A stretch of 55,973 nucleotides of DNA. It comes from JADJQU01 sp035490315 (GTDB lineage Bacteria > Planctomycetota > UBA1135 > GCA-002686595). The DNA lies in NCBI GenBank assembly GCA_035490315.1, contig DATHET010000193.1, positions 1-55,973 on the forward strand, written 5' to 3'. This document shows positions 44,054-52,241 of this stretch, piece after piece. Each line of letters begins with the position of its first letter. The first letter of the stretch is position 1. The position numbers and the translations under genes were made by a program. The notes under the pieces were generated by a model, which had not been told where the DNA came from, did not search any database, and was given only the letters and a program-made list of their open reading frames with translations.

Positions 44054-45373
44054 CTACCAGCGCGAGGCCTGGGACCTCGCGACGCTGGCGCGGTAGGACT
44101 TCAATCCGCTGAAAAGCACCACCGCCGCCGCGACCTCGACGATCGGCACGACCCCGGCCAGCGAAAGATGGAGCGCGCTGTCGCGACCGAAGACCTCATC
44201 GGTCGTCATCGCGATCGCCGTCGGTCCAAGTCCCAGTCCGGTCGCGTTGATCGCGAAGAGATAGATCGCCGAAACCTGACCGCGCAGTCGATCGGGCACG
44301 GCATCGGCGAGCGCGGCGGCCGCGACGCCCCACGGCAGGCTCGAGGCGAACATGAACGCGAACAGGAGCACCGCGCAGACACGCTGATCGTCGACCAGCG
44401 GAAAAGCGAGCCCGAGCGGCGCGCACAGCATCGCCGCCGCCAGACCGACGCGCATGTTCGCATCGGCCACGCCGCGGCGCCTGAGCATGTCCGCGACGCG
44501 TCCGCCCGCGATCACGGCCGAGATGCCGGCTGCCGCGATGATCGGCCCATAGACCCCCGCGATTTTCGTCGAGCTCCAGCCGTGGCGGCGCTCGAGGAAA
44601 GTCGGAATCCAATAAGCGCTCGCATAACCCGCGAGCGAGAGCAGCGCGAAACCCGCGTGGTGCGTCCAAAGACAGCGCGCGTTCTCTCGGTACTGCGCGA
44701 ACACCGCGCTCCAGCCGGCTTGGAGCACGGGAGCGCGCCGCGCCGGCTCGCGGATGGTTGCGAACAGGAGCGCCGCGACGATTCCGCTGATGCCCAGGAC
44801 CAGGAACACGAGCTGCCACGGCCGCACGCTTCCGATCCCGGGCAGGACGAGGTCTTCACCTCCGCTCGCGAGCAGTGTCCCGCCGAGGACGGTGGCCAGG
44901 CTCGAGCCGATGTAGATGCCGCTCGAATACACGCCGAGGGCCATGGCGCGCCGCTCGCTCGGGAACTCGTCGGCGATCATCGAATAGGCCGCCGGCGACA
45001 AGGCCGCTTCGCCGATTCCGACGCCGACTCGCGCGAGGAAGAGCTGTCCGAAGCTGCGCGCGAGGCCGCAGGCCGCCGTCATCGCGCTCCACACCACGAA
45101 TCCGCCCGCCGCGAGCCCGCGCCGCGACCTGCGATCGGCCAGGCGGCCGATGATGACGCCGAACAGCGTGTAGAACATCGCGAAGGACAGGCCCATCAAC
45201 AGGCTCATCTGCGTGTCGCTGATCCCGAGGTCCGCGCGGATCGGCTTGACCAGCAGAGCGATCACCTGGCGGTCGATGAAGGCGAAGGCGTAGGCGAGGG
45301 TCAGCACCGCGACCATCCACCAGGCACGTGGACCGGGACCGCTCGAGGGCGATGGGGAGGCAGGCTCGCGCAC
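44054..45373 (-). CDS. Major facilitator superfamily transporter
   Basis: A 439-aa protein from GTG 45373, with about 12 membrane segments. The first helix AWWMVAVLTLAYAFAFIDRQ is followed by the MFS motif A loop GRLADRRSRRGL between helices 2 and 3. The sequence LARVGVGIGEAALSPAAYSM is typical of the ACS/Spinster-like group that moves anionic organic solutes or sphingolipids. The substrate is unknown. It ends 11 bp before the start of the large membrane protein gene downstream, so they may be co-transcribed. Confidence 0.88.
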   Translation of the reverse strand: MREPASPSPSSGPGPRAWWMVAVLTLAYAFAFIDRQVIALLVKPIRADLGISDTQMSLLMGLSFAMFYTLFGVIIGRLADRRSRRGLAAGGFVVWSAMTAACGLARSFGQLFLARVGVGIGEAALSPAAYSMIADEFPSERRAMALGVYSSGIYIGSSLATVLGGTLLASGGEDLVLPGIGSVRPWQLVFLVLGISGIVAALLFATIREPARRAPVLQAGWSAVFAQYRENARCLWTHHAGFALLSLAGYASAYWIPTFLERRHGWSSTKIAGVYGPIIAAAGISAVIAGGRVADMLRRRGVADANMRVGLAAAMLCAPLGLAFPLVDDQRVCAVLLFAFMFASSLPWGVAAAALADAVPDRLRGQVSAIYLFAINATGLGLGPTAIAMTTDEVFGRDSALHLSLAGVVPIVEVAAAVVLFSGLKSYRASVARSQASRW

Positions 45374-45473
45374 GCGCCTTGTGTAACGAGCGCGGACGAT
45401 CGGCGCGAGCTTTCGAGCCTGCTCGTCGCCGGTGCTAGGCTGGCGCTGCTTGCTCCACAGCCGCCGAAGATTC

Positions 45474-46514
45474 GTGACAGACGCCAACCTGCAAGAATCC
45501 CTGCTCGCCTGGTACCGCGCGAACCGCCGCGACCTGCCCTGGCGGCGCACGCGCGATCCCTACGCGATCTGGATTTCGGAGGCGATGCTGCAGCAGACGC
45601 GCGTCGAGACGGTTCTCTCGTATTGGCCGAGGTTCCTCGAGCGCTTTCCCGACGTCGCGAGCCTCGCGCGCGCGCCCGAGGCCGACGTTCTCGGCGCGTG
45701 GAGCGGGCTCGGTTATTACCGGCGGGCGAAGGCCTTGCGCCAGGCTGCTTGCGCAATCGTCGCGCATCACGGCGGCTCGTTTCCGAAGGATCGCGCAAGC
45801 GTCCTCGCCCTGCCCGGCATCGGCCGCTACACGGCGGGGGCGGTGCTGTCGATCGCTTTCGGCCAGCGCGAGCCGCTGGTCGACGGCAATGTCGCGCGCG
45901 TGCTTTCGCGACTTTTTGCGATCGAGCACGAGCTCGGATCGACCAGCTCGCAACGCGAGCTCTGGGACCTCGCGGCGCAGCTGCTCCCCGATTCGCGAGA
46001 CACGGGCGATTGGAATCAGGCCTTGATGGAGCTCGGCGCGACGATCTGCATCGCGCGCGATCCGAAGTGCGGCGCCTGCCCGCTTTCGGGCCAGTGCAAG
46101 GCCCTCGCCGAGAACCGCGTCGCGGACCTTCCGCGCGCCAGGCCTCGGCCCCTGCCGCTCGACGTCTCCGTCGAAGTCCTGGTCGTGCGCAAGGGCGCTG
46201 CCTGGCTCTTCGAGCAGCGCGCCGAGGATGCGCCCCGCATGTCCGGAATGTGGGAGCTCCCCACGCGCGAAACAGGCACGCAGAGCGGGCTTTTTCGCGC
46301 GGCGTGGATGCCCGCCGGATTGTTCAGCGCCGGCCGGGAGCTCGGCCGAGCCCGGCACACGATCACGCGCCATCGCATCGAAGTCCGCGTGCGCGAAGGC
46401 GCCTTCTCGGCGGCCGTCCCGATGCCCGCGGAGTTCCGATGGATCGAGCCGCGCAGGGCCGCCACGCTGGGCCTGACAGGAATGGCCCGGAAAGCCCTCG
46501 CTCTCGCCACCTGA
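45474..46514 (+). CDS. mutY: Adenine DNA glycosylase MutY
   Basis: A 346-aa protein from GTG 45474 (VTDANLQESLLAWYRANRRD). It has the catalytic Glu in SEAMLQQTRVETV, the helix-hairpin-helix LPGIGRYTAGAVLS, the catalytic Asp in VDGNVARVLSR and the 4Fe-4S cysteines C-x6-C-x2-C-x5-C (CIARDPKCGACPLSGQC). The C-terminal NUDIX-like domain that recognises 8-oxoG is present (WELPTRETG; ITRHRIEVRV). It removes adenine paired with 8-oxoguanine. It is divergent from the MFS gene, 100 bp apart. Confidence 0.96.
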   Translation: MTDANLQESLLAWYRANRRDLPWRRTRDPYAIWISEAMLQQTRVETVLSYWPRFLERFPDVASLARAPEADVLGAWSGLGYYRRAKALRQAACAIVAHHGGSFPKDRASVLALPGIGRYTAGAVLSIAFGQREPLVDGNVARVLSRLFAIEHELGSTSSQRELWDLAAQLLPDSRDTGDWNQALMELGATICIARDPKCGACPLSGQCKALAENRVADLPRARPRPLPLDVSVEVLVVRKGAAWLFEQRAEDAPRMSGMWELPTRETGTQSGLFRAAWMPAGLFSAGRELGRARHTITRHRIEVRVREGAFSAAVPMPAEFRWIEPRRAATLGLTGMARKALALAT

Positions 46515-46569
46515 GCCGCGATTGGGATGTTCTGCGGGCACTGGGCGCGGGTATGCTCCCAGCCAACCG

Positions 46570-47496
46570 ATGCTGAACATGCCCGCATTGCTGCACGAGG
46601 CACCGCACCCACCCTTGTCGGCAGTCGGCATCACGATCGTGGTGCCGGTCTTCAACGAGGAGAAGGGCGTCCAGGGAGTGCTCGAGCGGCTGGCTCGATT
46701 GGACCTCGGAGCGCCGGTCGAGATCCTGGCCGTCAACGACGGCTCCGAGGACGGAACCGCCGCCGCGCTGCGCGACGTGCAACGGCGCATCCCGAACCTG
46801 CGCGTGGTGACCCACGCCGCGAATCAAGGTTACGGAGCGGCGCTGAAGACCGGATTCACCCACGCCAAGCACGACGTGATCGTGATCACCGACGCGGACG
46901 GGACTTACCCGGAGGATCGGATCGTCGACCTCCTGAAGTGCATCGACGATGGAGCGGAGATGGCCGTCGGCGCGCGCCTCGGCGAGGACGTTCACATTCC
47001 GTTCATCCGCCGGCCGGCCAAGGCCTTCTTGCGCCAGCTCGCGTCCTACCTCGCGGGAACGCCGATCCCCGACCTCAATTCGGGGCTGCGCGCGTTTCGC
47101 CGCCAGCTCGTGCTCACCTACCGGCCGATCCTGCCCCAGGGGTTTTCCTTCACGACCACGATCACCCTGGCCGCGCTGACCAACGGCCATCGTGTGGATT
47201 ATGTCAGCGTCAATTACGCGCAGCGGCACGGGCGCTCGAAGATCCGCCCGTTCAAGGACACGCTAGGATTTACTGCTCTGATCATTCGCACGGTGATCTA
47301 TTTCAATCCGCTGAAAGTGTTCTATCCCGTCGCGGGGGTGATCCTGCTCGGATTGCTCGGCTCGCTCTACTGGGACTTCTTCGTGGAAAAGCCGCCGAAC
47401 CTCGGCGACAAGTCCGTCCTGCTCTTCGTGCTCTTCGTACAAGTCCTGTCCATCGGGTTGCTGGCCGACCTGATCGAGAAACGCTCGCGTCTCTGA
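46570..47496 (+). CDS. Family 2 glycosyltransferase with C-terminal membrane anchor (DPM1/DPMS-like)
   Basis: A 308-aa protein from ATG 46570; 46579 is also possible. GT2 motifs: VPVFNEEKG, NDGSEDGT, the metal-binding D-x-D in ITDADGTYPEDRI and NSGLRAFRR. Two C-terminal membrane segments (PVAGVILLGLLGSLYWDFF; VLLFVLFVQVLSIGLLADLI) match polyprenyl-phosphate mannosyl- or glucosyltransferases, which load a sugar onto a lipid carrier. This could feed a GT-C enzyme such as the TMTC-like protein; that link is inference. Confidence 0.88.
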   Translation: MLNMPALLHEAPHPPLSAVGITIVVPVFNEEKGVQGVLERLARLDLGAPVEILAVNDGSEDGTAAALRDVQRRIPNLRVVTHAANQGYGAALKTGFTHAKHDVIVITDADGTYPEDRIVDLLKCIDDGAEMAVGARLGEDVHIPFIRRPAKAFLRQLASYLAGTPIPDLNSGLRAFRRQLVLTYRPILPQGFSFTTTITLAALTNGHRVDYVSVNYAQRHGRSKIRPFKDTLGFTALIIRTVIYFNPLKVFYPVAGVILLGLLGSLYWDFFVEKPPNLGDKSVLLFVLFVQVLSIGLLADLIEKRSRL

Positions 47497-47527
47497 GGGA
47501 TATCCGGGTCGTGGGAAGGAAGTCGCC

Positions 47528-49699
47528 ATGAAAAAAACCGTATTTGCCCTGAGTCTCGCGCTGCTGGGACTCTTCTCGCTGATCAGTCGCTCGCTGCCCG
47601 GGCAGGACGCCGCGGCCTTGGCGGCCGAGATCAAGCAGCAGCGCGACGACGTCGAGCCCGAGAAGATCCGCGCGCTCGCGGCCATGAAAACGCGCGACGC
47701 GATGACCGGTCTCGTCGACGGCTACGGGGTGATGGCGAGCATCTACATGCGGCTCGAGATCGTGCGAGCCTTGTCGAGCTTCGACGGCGTCGCCGATGCG
47801 GAGCAGCCCGCGCTGCAGAAGCTGACGGACGTCGCCACGACGGCGACGGAGCCCGAGCTGCGCGACGCAGCAGTCGAGGCGCTCGGCAAGTGCAAGAATC
47901 TGGGCAAGCATTTCCTGCAGCTGATCGTCGATTCGCCGGCGGAGGACGCGATTCGCGAGCACGCCATGCGCTGCCACGTCGCCATGGCGGCCGAGACAGA
48001 CCAGCCCTGGTACGCCAAGCAATTCGAGCTCGGCGTCGGGAAGCCCGACAAGAAAAAGAAGAAGCCGGGCAAGGACGACGAGCCTGAGCTGGCGGTCCAT
48101 GCCCTGCCGCGCGTGCGCGAGATGGCCCTGCAGCAGATCGCGGGCAAGCTCGAGACCGTCAAGCTGGTCGAGACGGCGCGCGACAAGGAGAAGGATCCTT
48201 CCGATCCGCGCAAGGACGGGCTGCGGCGGATCGCGCTCAAGGAACTTTCGCAGCGCAAGGGCCGCGACGCGGCCACGGTCGCCGCGGACGTCTACAAAGA
48301 CACGGGAGAAAAGAGTCTCAATCGGATCCTCGCGGCCCAGATCCTGTTCGAGGACCAGAAGGCCAAGATCGCGCCGCTGTTCATCGACGACGCGGACAAG
48401 ACCACGACTCCGCTCGACCTCGCCTACGCTTGCGCCGACATGCTGGCGGAGCTCAAGGATCCCGCTACCGACGCGAAGATCGTCAAGCTGGTCGGCAAGG
48501 GCAAGGGCCAGTCGCAGCTGTTCGCGCTGCGCGCGGTGCGCAACATCAAGGACGACAAGCTCGACAAGGCGATCGTCAAGCTGCTCGCCAACGAAGACCG
48601 CGAAGTGGCGATCGGCGCCGCCGCGTCGCTCGGCACGCGCAAGTCGAAAGCCTCCGTGCCCGACCTCGAAACCGCCCTGGCGAAGACCAAGGAAGCTCCT
48701 TTCGTCGCGGCGCTGATCGATGCATTGAGCGAGATCCAGGCCGGCGATCCCGAGTGGCAGAAGAAACTGATCGGCTACACGACCAGCGACAAGCTCGAAG
48801 TGCGCGTGGCGGCGGTCAACCAGCTCGCGAAGCAGCAGAACGTTCCGGAGCTGCTCAAGGCACTCGACTCCGCCGACTGGTCCGTGCGCCTCGCCGCGCT
48901 GCAGGGACTGGAGAAGGTGCGGACGCCGGAGATCACCGGCACGCTGATCGCCCGCATGCAGAAAGAGGAAGGCCGCATGCTGGTCGAGTTTGGCAAGGTG
49001 CTCTGGCACCTGACCGGCGAGCCCTTCTTCACCCAGCCGCTGGGCTGGAAGGGCTGGTGGGAGAAGAACTCGAAGGATTTCAAGCCGATCAGCGAGTCCG
49101 ACCTGGCGAAGCGCGAGGCCGACGAGGAGGCGCGGCGGCTCAAGCAGGTCTCGAAGGCCTCGTTCTTCGGCATCCGCATCCGCTCGCACCGCGTGATCTT
49201 CATCCTCGACGTATCGGGCTCGATGGCATACCTGACCCGCGGTCAGTACGTCGGCAAGAACGGCGAGCCGCGCATCGATGTCGCCAAGCGCGAGCTGATC
49301 AAATGCATCGACGCGCTGGAGCAGAACAGCCTGTTCAACATCATCGACTTCTCCTCGGGGGTCGATAAATGGCTGGTCGATGGCATCTCCGATGCGAAGG
49401 GTGTCAACCGCGAGGATGCCAAGGCCTGGGTGACCAAGCTCGGCGCGGACGGCGGCACCAATCTGTACGGCGCTGTCCAGGAGGCCTTCCGCGACCAGGA
49501 CGTCGACACGATTTTCATCCTCTCCGACGGCGAACCCTCGGTCGGCGACGTGATCGACCCCGGCGCGATCCGCGAGCACGTGCGCGAGTGGAACGAGCAC
49601 CGTCACATCGTGATCAACTCGATCGCGGTCGGCGGCACTTTCGAAGTGCTGCGCTGGCTGGCCGAGGACACGGGCGGCACGCACGTCGAATTCCCCTGA
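47528..49699 (+). CDS. Secreted HEAT-repeat protein with von Willebrand A domain
   Basis: A 723-aa protein with a signal peptide (MKKTVFALSLALLGLFSLIS). A strong ribosome-binding site GGAAGGAAG lies just upstream. Residues about 30-480 are Ala/Leu/Lys-rich helical units of HEAT type (for example ELRDAAVEALGKCKNL; DREVAIGAAASLGTRK). Residues about 555-723 are a VWA domain with a complete metal site: DVSGSM, a Thr in DGGTN and an Asp in LSDGEPS. VWA domains bind partner proteins through a metal ion. The ligand is unknown; the HEAT region is a likely scaffold. Confidence 0.88.
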   Translation: MKKTVFALSLALLGLFSLISRSLPGQDAAALAAEIKQQRDDVEPEKIRALAAMKTRDAMTGLVDGYGVMASIYMRLEIVRALSSFDGVADAEQPALQKLTDVATTATEPELRDAAVEALGKCKNLGKHFLQLIVDSPAEDAIREHAMRCHVAMAAETDQPWYAKQFELGVGKPDKKKKKPGKDDEPELAVHALPRVREMALQQIAGKLETVKLVETARDKEKDPSDPRKDGLRRIALKELSQRKGRDAATVAADVYKDTGEKSLNRILAAQILFEDQKAKIAPLFIDDADKTTTPLDLAYACADMLAELKDPATDAKIVKLVGKGKGQSQLFALRAVRNIKDDKLDKAIVKLLANEDREVAIGAAASLGTRKSKASVPDLETALAKTKEAPFVAALIDALSEIQAGDPEWQKKLIGYTTSDKLEVRVAAVNQLAKQQNVPELLKALDSADWSVRLAALQGLEKVRTPEITGTLIARMQKEEGRMLVEFGKVLWHLTGEPFFTQPLGWKGWWEKNSKDFKPISESDLAKREADEEARRLKQVSKASFFGIRIRSHRVIFILDVSGSMAYLTRGQYVGKNGEPRIDVAKRELIKCIDALEQNSLFNIIDFSSGVDKWLVDGISDAKGVNREDAKAWVTKLGADGGTNLYGAVQEAFRDQDVDTIFILSDGEPSVGDVIDPGAIREHVREWNEHRHIVINSIAVGGTFEVLRWLAEDTGGTHVEFP

Positions 49700-49743
49700 A
49701 GCAAAAGGGCGAGCCACGGGCGGCTGCCGAGCAGGGAGTCTTC

Positions 49744-50781
49744 CTGCCGCGCCTGATCCGCATCGTGATCTCGACCGCGATCGGCGCCGCCGTCCTGTGG
49801 ATCCTCTTCCGCTGGTCGAAGCTCGAGCCCGCTGACTTGTGGTCCTCGTGGAAGCGCCTGTCCCTGGGAGCGGCGCTTTCGGCCTTCGCCGTGCACGTGG
49901 CGATCTACGTCGTGCGCAGCCAGCGCTTCCGCGTGCTGCTGCCGGTCGCGCACCGGCCGTCGAGCGCCGCGATGCTCGCGATCAGCGCGGCGCACAACCT
50001 CGCCGCCTACGTGCTGCCGGCGAAGACCGGGGAGATGACCCTGGTCATGTATTTGCGCTCACACAGCGGTGTGCCGGCTGCCCAGGGACTCGCGGCCCTG
50101 CTCGTCTCGCGCCTGCTCGATCTCGCGACCCTGTGTCTCCTGCTCGCGCTGGCGATGATCTACCTGGTGACCTCGCGGCCGGATTCGACGCCGGTCTGGT
50201 TCTGGGCATTTGCCGTCGCGCTGCTCGCGACCGCCGCCTTCCTGATGCTGCTCAGCGCGCGCAGCGACGTCCTCGTGCGCAGCGCCGCCTGGATCGCGAG
50301 GGTCTTCGGCCTCGCGAGCTGGAACATCGGCTTGCGCATGCTCGCGCGCGCGGAGGAGCTCAGCCTCGCGCTGAGACAGGCTCCCGCCGGCCGTGTGCTG
50401 TGGATCGCCGCCGCCCAGTCGATGGCGATGTGGTTCGGGATCTTCATTTTCTATTCGATCCTCGCGCGCAGCTTCGGTCTGCCCCCCGAGCTGGGCCTGG
50501 CCGACGCGGCTTTCGGCTCGAGCCTGGTGGTCTTGAGCAATCTCCTGCCGATCAATTCCTTCGCCGGCTTCGGCACCCAGGAGGGCGGATGGGTGCTGGG
50601 CTTCGGCCTGCTCGGCGTCCCGCGCGATCTCGCCCTCTCGACAGGCTTCGGCGTGCACCTCGCGCAGCTCGCGTCGACGATCGTGCTGGGGATTTGCGGC
50701 CACGTCGCGATGGGTTGGCTGCCCGGGCGCGCAGCCGCGGTCGGGGCGAACGCGGACACGCCGGGCAACGGCCTCGGTTAG
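49744..50781 (+). CDS. Flippase-like membrane protein (UPF0104 / LPG-synthase membrane-domain family)
   Basis: About 345 residues with seven or eight membrane segments. Family blocks: RSQRFRVLLP in the first loop, AHNLAAYVLPAKTGEMTLVMYL (compare the usual N-x-x-P-x-R-x-G-E), and LLPINSFAGFGTQEGGWV near the end. Known members include AglD-like and MprF N-terminal-type flippases for lipid-linked sugars or lysyl-lipids. The start is unclear: there is no good ATG. A CTG at 49744 has AGGGAG upstream, and a GTG at 49765 would remove the first basic residues. A CTG overlapping the previous stop (49696) is also possible. It follows the VWA gene closely. Confidence 0.75.
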   Translation: MPRLIRIVISTAIGAAVLWILFRWSKLEPADLWSSWKRLSLGAALSAFAVHVAIYVVRSQRFRVLLPVAHRPSSAAMLAISAAHNLAAYVLPAKTGEMTLVMYLRSHSGVPAAQGLAALLVSRLLDLATLCLLLALAMIYLVTSRPDSTPVWFWAFAVALLATAAFLMLLSARSDVLVRSAAWIARVFGLASWNIGLRMLARAEELSLALRQAPAGRVLWIAAAQSMAMWFGIFIFYSILARSFGLPPELGLADAAFGSSLVVLSNLLPINSFAGFGTQEGGWVLGFGLLGVPRDLALSTGFGVHLAQLASTIVLGICGHVAMGWLPGRAAAVGANADTPGNGLG

Positions 50782-50820
50782 TCTCTAGGGTTTGGGCCAG
50801 CGTCCCAGGCCCTCCATCCC

Positions 50821-51600
50821 TTGACCCACAGCGCACCGAAGTCCAGCAACGCCCAGGCGCAGATCGAGCTGCACCGGGCACTCGCTCCGCGCTACGCCTA
50901 CCGCTACTCCTTCGAGTTCTCGCGGCTGTTCCAGGAGGACTGGCACGCGGAGATGCTCTCCTTGATGCCGGAAGATGCGCGGCGCGTCCTCGACCTGGGC
51001 TGCGGCACTGGGTTTTTCCTGGCCGAGCTCGAGGAGCGCAAGCCGGGCGCCGTCGGCCTGGACATCAGCCACGCGATGCTGCTGGTCAGCGAGCAGTACG
51101 TCCCCGGAGCGCGGCTGATCACGGCGGACGCGGAAAAGCTGCCGTTCAAGGACGGCTCCTTCGACACGGTGTTCTGCAAGGGCAGCCTGCACCACACGCG
51201 CGACCACGTGCGCTTCCTCGAGAATTGCAGGCGCGCCTTGTCGCGCGACGGCGTCTTGATCATGAGCGAGCCGTGCAACGACAACTTCGTGATCCGTTTC
51301 GCGCGCTACTTGCTGTATCGCTTCAGCCCGCACTTCGACCTCGGCGACCAGGGCTTCACGAAGACCGGGCTGCTCGAGCTGTACAAGCGCGCCGGATTCG
51401 AAGTGACCTATGCCGGCCGCTATGGCGTGTTCGCGTACATGTTCGCGGGCTTCCCCGACCACCTCGGGATCCTGCGCTTCGTCCCGGGCAACGCGGCGAT
51501 CGTGCGCGGACTCTTGAAGCTCGATCGTTGGATCTGCGCGACGCGCGGGCTGCGGATCCTTTCGTTCCAGGTGGTCGTCGCCGGAAAGCCGGCGTCCTGA
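50821..51600 (+). CDS. Class I SAM-dependent methyltransferase
   Basis: A 259-aa protein starting at TTG 50821. Motif I is VLDLGCGTGFF; then GLDISHAML, ADAEKLPFKDGSFDTVFCKG and a motif VI-like FSVGL-type end are in the order of the methyltransferase type 11 family. It methylates a small molecule or lipid headgroup; the substrate is unknown. It is the last of a run of plus-strand genes with the glycosyltransferase and flippase-like protein, which suggests a shared membrane-lipid or glycan role; this is inference. Confidence 0.85.
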   Translation: MTHSAPKSSNAQAQIELHRALAPRYAYRYSFEFSRLFQEDWHAEMLSLMPEDARRVLDLGCGTGFFLAELEERKPGAVGLDISHAMLLVSEQYVPGARLITADAEKLPFKDGSFDTVFCKGSLHHTRDHVRFLENCRRALSRDGVLIMSEPCNDNFVIRFARYLLYRFSPHFDLGDQGFTKTGLLELYKRAGFEVTYAGRYGVFAYMFAGFPDHLGILRFVPGNAAIVRGLLKLDRWICATRGLRILSFQVVVAGKPAS

Positions 51601-51616
51601 GCGGCGGGAAGGCCGG

Positions 51617-51730
51617 TCAGATCGAGACCAGCACCGCCAGCAAGGCGAGCCAAAGCACTGCGGCCAGGGTGCGGTCCCTGCGCCGCTCGACCTGCCTCGC
51701 TCCGAAGTTCGTGATCACACGTGAATCCAT
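51617..51730 (-). CDS. Candidate 37-residue single-pass membrane peptide
   Basis: An ATG at 51730 opens a 37-codon frame: a polar, basic first half (SRVITNFGARQVERRRDR) then a hydrophobic helix TLAAVLWLALLAVLVSI reaching the C-terminus. An AGG lies 6 bases upstream of the ATG, within AATAGGTCGTC. The basic-then-hydrophobic order fits a small membrane protein with the N-terminus in the cytoplasm. It is too short for composition to decide, and no homolog is recognised. Confidence 0.4.
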   Translation of the reverse strand: MDSRVITNFGARQVERRRDRTLAAVLWLALLAVLVSI

Positions 51731-51886
51731 GACGACCTATTCACCTTAAGACGATGCGAGTCACTCACTTGGTGTCTTTACTCCGGATTTAGTTTCGATT
51801 TTCTTTCCTCCCTCCCAGGACTGAGCCCAAAACTCGCGTCCAAAGGGCCCCCGGCAGGGTCGAATCAGTATTAAGGTGGTGGCGTC

Positions 51887-52174
51887 ATGGAGACCAAACA
51901 GATCGAGGTGGTGTGCCCCTGCTGCACGTCCCGGCTGACCATTGACCTTCGCACCGAAAAGGTCCTGCGCTCGCGCCCCAAGGAACAGGTCGACGAAACC
52001 GGCAAGCCAAAAGTCACCGAGGCCGACTGGAGCCAGGCCTTCGGCAAGGTCAAGGACCGCGAGGAGAAACGCGAAGACCGCCTGGGCTCGATGCTCGATC
52101 AGGAACGCAAACGCCCCGGAGATCTCGAAGAGCGCTTCCGCGCCGCGAAGAAGAAGCTCGACGACGCCGAATAA
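51887..52174 (+). CDS. Small CxC-motif protein with charged helical tail
   Basis: A 95-aa protein. The N-terminus has CPCC (VVCPCCTSRLTIDLRT), a zinc-ribbon-like half knuckle. The rest is highly charged and helical (DREEKREDRLGSMLDQERKR), likely a coiled coil. It is intracellular, with no signal peptide. The 287-bp upstream region is AT-richer than average and may hold a promoter, but no clear -35/-10 pair is visible. Its stop codon (TAA) is directly followed by hairpin family C copy 2. Function unknown. Confidence 0.75.
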   Translation: METKQIEVVCPCCTSRLTIDLRTEKVLRSRPKEQVDETGKPKVTEADWSQAFGKVKDREEKREDRLGSMLDQERKRPGDLEERFRAAKKKLDDAE

Positions 52175-52241
52175 GTACCCGGTATTCCACCACCATTTAT
52201 TACACGGCGAATGTAATAGATGGCGGTGGAATACCGGGTAC
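52175..52241. repeat. Hairpin, family C copy 2
   Basis: The arms 52175-52204 and 52212-52241 pair over 30 bp with two mismatches, each a G-T type on one strand; the loop is 7 nt. The outer sequence GTACCCGGTATTCCACCACC is the same as in copy 1. It starts on the base after the stop codon of the small CxC gene and contains the stop codon of the copper ATPase gene on the other strand (52200-52202). Confidence 0.93.

Noticed and set aside
47303..49717. An 804-codon minus-strand frame opposite the HEAT-VWA gene
   Set aside because: Antisense shadow; leucine/arginine-rich sequence without motifs, while the plus strand has signal peptide and VWA motifs.
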